Shown: positions 6,425 to 10,001 of the stretch, piece by piece
Numbering within the stretch: position 1 is the first letter of the stretch
Layout of the letters: every line of letters starts with the position of its first letter
Source of the DNA: Pseudomonadota bacterium
GTDB lineage: Bacteria; Pseudomonadota; Alphaproteobacteria; Sphingomonadales; Sphingomonadaceae
Direction: 5' to 3'
NCBI GenBank assembly: GCA_023400405.1
Contig: JAEXFD010000056.1
Span: 1-10,001 of the forward strand
DNA length: 10,001 nt
Made by a program: the position numbers and the translations under genes
The notes under the pieces: model-generated
Seen by the model: only the letters and a program-made list of their open reading frames with translations
Database searches by the model: none
What the model was told of the DNA's origin: nothing

Positions 6425-7279
6425 ATGGGTTTTTCGGTTAACACCAATGTCGGTGCGATGGCGGCTCTCCAGAGCCTGTCCGAGACGAACAAGGGCATGT
6501 CGCAGGTCCAGAGCCGGATCAACACCGGTCTCGCGGTCTCGTCGACCAAGGACGACTCGGCTTCGTACACGATCGCTCAGGGCCTGCGTGGCGACATGGG
6601 CGGCCTCAAGGCCGTTTCCTCGTCGCTGAGCCGCGCCAAGAGCGTGACCGACGTGGCGGTGGCTGGTGCCGAGCAGATCTCCGACGTCGTCAACCAGATG
6701 AAGGCGAAGGCCTATCAGTCTGCCGACGCCGGCATCGACTCGTCGACCCGCACGGCGCTCAACAACGACTTCGTTGCGCTGCGCGACCAGATCACCACGA
6801 TCGTGAATTCGTCCGACTTCAACGGCACCAACCTGCTCAAGGCCTCGGGCGGCAGCGTCACCGCGCTCCAGTCGCTCCAGGACTCGAACACGGGCTCGGC
6901 GACCTGGGATCCCGACTCGCTGAGCGTCGCGAACCAGGGCCTCGACCTGGGCGGTTCGGTGGTCACGATCGGGGCGAGCGGCAACATCAGCAGCCAGGCG
7001 AATGCGCAGGCGATGATCGACACGATCACCACCACGCAGAGCAACCTGAAGACCACCCTGAGCACGCTCGGCGCGGCTTCGCGCAAGATCGATGCCCAGT
7101 CGACCTTCACCAACAAGCTGTCGGACACGATCGAGGCAGGCATCGGCAATCTCGTCGACGCCGATCTCGCCAAGGAATCGGCACGCTTGCAGGCACTGCA
7201 GGTCAAGCAGCAGCTCGGTGTGCAGGCTCTGTCGATCGCCAATCAGGCGCCGCAGACCATCACTTCGCTGTTCCGTTAA
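6425..7279 (+). CDS. fliC: Flagellin, filament subunit
   Basis: This is the filament protein, exported by the flagellar type III system. The 284-residue product is a compact flagellin with D0/D1 domains and very little variable region (about 140-185). The N-terminal domain has SVNTNVGAMAALQSLSETNK (4-23), SRINTGLAVSSTKDDSASYT (30-49) and IAQGLRGDMGGLKAVSSSLS. The C-terminal domain has KIDAQSTFTNKLSDTIEAGI (221-240), GNLVDADLAKESARLQALQV and LGVQALSIANQAPQTITSLF. AAGGAA at 6413-6418 is the ribosome site. The gene has its own upstream regulatory region and a strong terminator, so it is probably monocistronic. It may be one of several flagellins in the genome; which paralogue cannot be told here. 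Confidence 0.96.
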   Translation: MGFSVNTNVGAMAALQSLSETNKGMSQVQSRINTGLAVSSTKDDSASYTIAQGLRGDMGGLKAVSSSLSRAKSVTDVAVAGAEQISDVVNQMKAKAYQSADAGIDSSTRTALNNDFVALRDQITTIVNSSDFNGTNLLKASGGSVTALQSLQDSNTGSATWDPDSLSVANQGLDLGGSVVTIGASGNISSQANAQAMIDTITTTQSNLKTTLSTLGAASRKIDAQSTFTNKLSDTIEAGIGNLVDADLAKESARLQALQVKQQLGVQALSIANQAPQTITSLFR

Positions 7280-7313
7280 GATCAGGCTTTTCCCTGGAAG
7301 TTCTGATCGAAGG

Positions 7314-7344
7314 AGGCCGGGACGGGCGACCGTCCCGGCCTTTT
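7314..7344 (+). terminator. Intrinsic terminator after flagellin
   Basis: AGGCCGGGACGG and CCGTCCCGGCCT form a perfect 12-bp stem (7314-7325 with 7330-7341) closed by a GCGA loop and followed by TTTT (7341-7344). It lies 35 bases past the flagellin stop. The remaining spacer up to 7470 shows no gene; it holds only a small palindrome, AATTGCAATT, near 7391-7400. Confidence 0.93.
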
Positions 7345-7472
7345 CGCGTCTTCGCGCCGAGATCGGCGCTCGTCGCGCCCGAGAGGAATCAATTGCAATT
7401 CTGAGCTTTGCCGGAGAAGTGCGCGCGGAACGGCGCTTTTTCGCGGGTCCCGCCCCGCCGGTCGCCGGGCGG

Positions 7473-7480
7473 CCTATAAT
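7473..7480 (+). promoter_or_regulatory. CCTATAAT -10-like box before the gene at 7507
   Basis: CCTATAAT is identical to the flagellin box. A start near 7487 would give a leader of about 20 bases containing AGGAGA. GCCTATAA (7472-7479) is one mismatch from the sigma-28 -10 GCCGATAA, but the upstream 35 bases are GC-rich with neither TAAA nor TTGACA at the right place. Confidence 0.5.
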
Positions 7481-7506
7481 GAAGGGGACACAGGAGAAGA
7501 TCGCGC

Positions 7507-7911
7507 GTGTTTCCCCGCATCAGAGAGATTACCGACGCCTTTGGCAGCCGCCTCCAGGTCAGCGTGGAGGAGCACCCCTCGGGCGCGCTGGTGGTGATCG
7601 AGCGTCCCGACGTCAACGGCCGCCCGCGCATCCTGCTCGACGGCTACGGCATCGACGTCCTCGCGGGCTATATCATGTCCGCTCGGCTGGCGGTGCCGCA
7701 CGAACTGCCCGACGAGCATGTCGACGGGACGTTCGCCACGCGCTTTCGCCTGCGGCTCGAGCCTGCCGCCTCGCTCGCGCTCAGCCAGGCCAATGCGCGC
7801 CAGCCGCTCGAGATTCCCGCGCCCTTCTGGGATCGCTTCTACGCCGAACTATGCCTCGTCGCGGCGCATGCCCGCGAACTCGGCCGCCGCGCCGAAGCAC
7901 GCGTCCATTGA
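7507..7911 (+). CDS. Conserved-looking protein of unknown function, after flagellin
   Basis: This 134-residue protein starts at GTG 7507, with AGGAGA nine bases upstream. I do not recognise the family. It has no signal peptide or membrane segment, so it should be cytoplasmic. The N-terminal half looks like a small beta-rich domain (RLQVSVEEHPSGALVVIERP, then RPRILLDGYGIDVLAGYIMSAR). The middle (GTFATRFRLRLEP) is another strand pair. The C-terminus is helical (FWDRFYAELCLVAAHARELG). It has its own -10-like box, shared with the flagellin and fliL genes, which suggests co-expression with motility genes. A regulatory or flagellin-associated role is only a guess from context. Confidence 0.72.
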   Translation: MFPRIREITDAFGSRLQVSVEEHPSGALVVIERPDVNGRPRILLDGYGIDVLAGYIMSARLAVPHELPDEHVDGTFATRFRLRLEPAASLALSQANARQPLEIPAPFWDRFYAELCLVAAHARELGRRAEARVH

Positions 7912-8029
7912 TCATTCCGCTACGCACAACCCACCTAGGGGCAACTCCGGAATACGCTGCGATCCGGATCTGCGGCATTTTTCGACTACGCCACGCACTT
8001 CGCGGCGATATAAAACGGGGGCAAGCACG

Positions 8030-8362
8030 ATGAACCTGCGCGACCTGCACACGCTTTCTTCAGACGCTGACACCGGTTTCGAATTGCGGATCCGGCTGAC
8101 CGTCGACGATGCGCGCGCGCTCTGGTCCGCCGCAGCTGAGCGTGCGATGGCCGTGCCGGGCATGACGCTCGCCGACGTGCTCGATACGATCGGCCCGCGC
8201 GAAGATCCGGCCGTGGCCGATTGCCTGGCCATGCTTGCCGCCCCGGCGCCGATCGCCGGCTGCACCCTCGAGGCTTTCGACGTGGTGGAGCGCGCGGACC
8301 AGGCGTCCGTGGTTCCGATCCTGCTCCCGGCCGCGCCGGCGCTGCGCGCGCTTCGGGGCTGA
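8030..8362 (+). CDS. Small protein of unknown function
   Basis: This 110-residue protein starts at ATG 8030, with GGGGG about eight bases upstream. I do not recognise the family. It is acidic and Ala-rich with no signal or membrane segment. The pattern FELRIRLTVDDARALWSAAA (17-36) suggests a strand followed by a helix; GPREDPAVADCLAMLAAP (55-72) is a second helix. A final strand-rich part is GCTLEAFDVVE followed by SVVPILLP. The gap of 118 bases from the preceding gene contains an ACCTAGGG box (7933-7940) and an AT-rich GATATAAA (8007-8014) that could be a -10, so it may have its own promoter. A perfect terminator lies 31 bases after its stop. Confidence 0.7.
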   Translation: MNLRDLHTLSSDADTGFELRIRLTVDDARALWSAAAERAMAVPGMTLADVLDTIGPREDPAVADCLAMLAAPAPIAGCTLEAFDVVERADQASVVPILLPAAPALRALRG

Positions 8363-8393
8363 GCCGGGCCGTCTCATTTTCCCTGAACCAGGC

Positions 8394-8422
8394 AAGGCGC
8401 GGCACGATGTGTCGCGCCTTTT
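8394..8422 (+). terminator. Intrinsic terminator after the gene at 8030
   Basis: AAGGCGCGGCAC and GTGTCGCGCCTT pair as a 12-bp stem (8394-8405 with 8409-8420) with one G-U pair and a GAT triloop. TTTT follows at 8419-8422. It ends plus-strand transcription from the small-gene region. Confidence 0.88.
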
Positions 8423-8446
8423 GCGTTCCAGGCACAATCACCGTGC

Positions 8447-8481
8447 AAAAAAATGCGGCGGACCAGGGTCTGGTCCGCCGC
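8447..8481 (-). terminator. Intrinsic terminator on the minus strand
   Basis: GCGGCGGACCAG (8455-8466) and CTGGTCCGCCGC (8470-8481) are a perfect 12-bp inverted repeat around a 3-base loop. On the minus strand the stem is followed by A and then seven Ts (8453-8447). The plus strand has no T tract after it, so it works only on the minus strand. It would end flgD transcripts about 170 bases after the flgD stop, or the candidate small RNA that starts near 8560. Confidence 0.93.
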
Positions 8482-8560
8482 GGTTACCTAGGGAACTGGG
8501 CACATCGTGCCGAAAGAGACGGGCGCTGCGCGAGGGGATGGAAGCCGCGCCCGCCTCTCC
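8447..8560 (-). ncRNA. Candidate small RNA of about 114 nt
   Basis: A -10-like CCTCTATAAT box on the minus strand (8575-8566) predicts a start near 8560, and the perfect minus-strand terminator ends at 8447. No plausible ORF lies between them. The predicted RNA has three hairpins: CGGGCGC/GCGCCCG near the 5' end (extended by GAGA/TCTC), GGCAC-GAT-GUGCC in the middle (8511-8499), and the 12-bp terminator stem. An unpaired CCTAGG-containing linker separates the last two. The alternative is that this is only the 3' untranslated region of flgD mRNA, from which a 3'-derived RNA might still be made. No -35 is visible and no known RNA family was recognised. Confidence 0.38.
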
Positions 8561-8565
8561 CTTTC

Positions 8566-8575
8566 ATTATAGAGG
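8566..8575 (-). promoter_or_regulatory. CCTCTATAAT -10-like box, minus strand
   Basis: On the minus strand this reads CCTCTATAAT, with TATAAT at 8571-8566, identical to the minus reading of the palindrome at 395-409. Both copies are also preceded by GGCTCGC, five or six bases upstream. It lies about 78 bases past the flgD stop, where no further gene follows, so it could drive the candidate small RNA. Confidence 0.4.
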
Positions 8576-8652
8576 AATATGCGAGCCGTCCTCGCCGCAG
8601 GGCCATGCGATGATCCCTTAGGGGATTGCGCGGAGTCTGCGGCGGCGGGCGT

Positions 8653-9306
8653 TCATTGCCCGATCCGGACCAGGTCTCCGGCGCCGAACTGCAGCCCATT
8701 GACGCTGACCTTGATCGCGCCGTTGTCGAGCTGCACGTCGCTGACGGTGCCGATGCTGTGGACGGTGATCGCTTGCGAATTGCCCGCGGCGTCGGTGCCC
8801 TTGAGCGCGAGTGTGTAGTTCCCCGCGCCGAGCTGCCGCCCATTCTCCGCCAGGCCAGCCCAGCTGAGATCGCCCTTGGCGCCAGTCGCCGCGATCGTGC
8901 GCGTATCGACGACCCGGCCCTTGGCATCGGTGATCGTCGCGACGAGCTGGGTAACGTCATGCGGCGCGGTCCAGCGCCACTGCGCCGGCGTGTCGCTCAG
9001 CCCCGCGGTCGCCGAGTTCGTCTCGACCTGATGGCCGATCAGCGACGAAGCCTGGGTCAGGTTCTGCGTCCCAAGGCTCGACAGGATCGATTTGAGCGTG
9101 CCGGTCTGTTCGATCGATTGTTCGACCTGCGAATATTGCACGAGCTGCTGGGTATATTGCGCCGTGTCCATCGGGCTCAGCGGATCCTGGTTCTGCATCT
9201 GCGTAGTCAGCAGTTTCAGGAACATGTTGAAATCGCCGTTCAGCTTGCTCGCGGCGTTCGGCGCCTTGTTGGCGTCGGTGTTGGTGGTCGGCGTGATGGC
9301 GGTCAT
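8653..9306 (-). CDS. flgD: Flagellar hook assembly cap protein FlgD
   Basis: FlgD caps the growing hook and is needed for polymerisation of FlgE. The product is 217 residues, the normal length. The N-terminal signature is unmistakable: NMFLKLLTTQMQNQDPLSPM (27-46), then DTAQYTQQLVQYSQVEQ (47-63), then LIGHQVET after a helical stretch. The C-terminal half holds the FlgD Ig-like region (about 100-190), with GDLSWAGLAENGRQLGAGNY and SIGTVSDVQLDNG. AGGAA lies about seven bases before the ATG at 9306. It is 50 bases downstream of fliK and in the same direction, so the two are probably cotranscribed. It is separate from the flgF-flgH run, which lies on the opposite strand. Confidence 0.97.
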   Translation of the reverse strand: MTAITPTTNTDANKAPNAASKLNGDFNMFLKLLTTQMQNQDPLSPMDTAQYTQQLVQYSQVEQSIEQTGTLKSILSSLGTQNLTQASSLIGHQVETNSATAGLSDTPAQWRWTAPHDVTQLVATITDAKGRVVDTRTIAATGAKGDLSWAGLAENGRQLGAGNYTLALKGTDAAGNSQAITVHSIGTVSDVQLDNGAIKVSVNGLQFGAGDLVRIGQ

Positions 9307-9356
9307 CGCGGGTTCCTGGTCTTGAGATTGGGATGCTGCCCGGTGCGGCGTCGCCC

Positions 9357-10001
9357 TCAGGCGAGAAGATCGACCTGGCCGTCGCCGCGGATCGCGCGAT
9401 AGGCCGGCTCGGCCGCCTCCGGCTCTTCGCTCCCGGCGAGCTGTCGCGCGGAGGGCGATTGCTGCTGCTGGCCCGGCTGGCCGCCCGGATTGCCGTCGCT
9501 GCGCGCCTCGAAGCGGAAGCTCTGCGCATCGGCGCGGATGCCGGCCTGGTCGAGCGTGCGCGCGAGATCGGGTGCGTCCTGCCGCAGCAGGTCGAGCGCA
9601 TGCGCGCTTTCGGCACGGATCGTCGCCTGGAGCGTGCCGCCGTCGTCGAAGGCGAGCGTCACCTCGACGCGGCCGAACTCGGCGGGGTTCAGGCGGACGC
9701 GCAGCGATTCCTCGCCGGCATCGACCTTGCGCGCGATCTCGACGCCGAGCGACTGGCCGAGATGGCCGGCGCGTGCCTGGAGCGTCGGCTCGGGGGCGGC
9801 GGGTGCCGGCGCGGCGGCGTGCTCGACGGGGGCGGCGCGCGTGAAGCCCGGCGCCGCGGCATCGGCCGGAGCGGCATCGTGACGCAGCGCGGCGGCGAAT
9901 TGCGGTTGCGCCGCGCCCTCGTCCTGACCGCGACTTTCGCCTCGATCCCCGCGGCCCGGCGCCGCGCCGACCGCGATGGCCGGCGCGTTCCGGGATTGCG
10001 G
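9357..10001 (-). CDS. fliK: Flagellar hook-length control protein FliK, C-terminal part
   Basis: FliK measures hook length and switches export specificity through FlhB. The frame is open from the window edge to the TGA at 9357, giving 214 visible codons; the N-terminal ruler region is outside. The visible N-side is an Ala/Pro-rich linker. The C-terminal switch domain (Flg_hook type) spans about 9780-9480 and shows LGQSLGVEIARKV, then GEESLRVRLNPAEFGRVEV, then LTLDQAGIRADAQSFRFEAR-type sequence (as ARTLDQAGIRADAQSFRFEA). A Gly/Gln-rich tail (GGQPGQQQQSP) and a short acidic end follow, as in many FliK proteins. The GTG at 9662 is internal to this domain and not a start. It lies upstream of flgD in the same operon. 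Confidence 0.93.
   Translation of the reverse strand, partial: PQSRNAPAIAVGAAPGRGDRGESRGQDEGAAQPQFAAALRHDAAPADAAAPGFTRAAPVEHAAAPAPAAPEPTLQARAGHLGQSLGVEIARKVDAGEESLRVRLNPAEFGRVEVTLAFDDGGTLQATIRAESAHALDLLRQDAPDLARTLDQAGIRADAQSFRFEARSDGNPGGQPGQQQQSPSARQLAGSEEPEAAEPAYRAIRGDGQVDLLA

Noticed and set aside
6334..6441. Possible 35-codon upstream ORF overlapping the flagellin start
   Set aside because: The ATG at 6334 has no Shine-Dalgarno sequence and the peptide is Arg-rich shadow-like sequence; kept only as a feature of the leader.
6354..6629. Open frame starting at ATG 6354, behind GGAGGT
   Set aside because: The spacing of 12 bases is long, and almost the whole frame overlaps flagellin out of frame.
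8563..8585. Plus-strand promoter at CATTATAGAGG
   Set aside because: The plus strand carries no gene downstream, and the hexamer matches the consensus better on the minus strand.
9357..9662. Separate 101-residue gene starting at 9662
   Set aside because: The start codon is a GTG inside the conserved FliK switch domain, and the frame is open to the window edge; it is part of fliK.

Overview
This window is part of a flagellar and motility gene cluster from a GC-rich alphaproteobacterium, most likely a sphingomonad (Sphingomonas or a relative). The taxon is inferred from four things: the high GC content, the fliL-fliM-DUF6468-motE gene order, a perfect CtrA-type box in front of the flagellin gene, and the style of the proteins. 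No rRNA or marker gene in the window proves it. Nothing looks like a mobile element, phage, CRISPR array or tRNA.

Layout. (a) 1-387, minus strand: a small protein with a C-terminal membrane segment, whose stop codon overlaps the start of a second, truncated gene for an exported protein. (b) 456-866, plus strand: a small exported protein resembling the periplasmic domain of FliL. (c) 873-3419, minus strand: a tight operon fliL > fliM > DUF6468 gene > motE-like gene, with each junction an ATGA stop/start overlap. It encodes a stator-associated protein, the C-ring switch protein and two accessory proteins. (d) 3536-6256, plus strand: flgF, flgG, flgA and flgH, encoding the rod, the P-ring chaperone and the L-ring; flgI does not follow. 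(e) 6257-7344, plus strand: a flagellin gene with an AT-rich upstream region, a long structured leader and a strong intrinsic terminator. (f) 7507-8362, plus strand: two small genes of unknown function, followed by an intrinsic terminator. (g) 8363-8652: a 290-base spacer holding two opposed terminators and a candidate minus-strand small RNA. (h) 8653-10001, minus strand: flgD (hook cap) and the 3' part of fliK (hook-length control), which runs off the window.

The main unexplained signal is a recurring CCTATAAT / CCTCTATAAT box at five intergenic sites: 395-409, 3473-3487, 6316-6323, 7473-7480 and 8566-8575. At the two divergent gene pairs it forms a perfect 15-bp palindrome. It looks like a shared -10 element, two-faced between divergent genes, but I find no matching -35 hexamer at the usual distance. 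The fifth copy lies about 110 bases upstream of a perfect minus-strand terminator with no ORF between them, so it may drive a small RNA.

Functionally, the window covers most stages of flagellar assembly: C-ring and stator partners (FliM, FliL, MotE-like), rod and rings (FlgF, FlgG, FlgA, FlgH), hook (FlgD, FliK) and filament (FliC). All intergenic gaps are under 300 bases.
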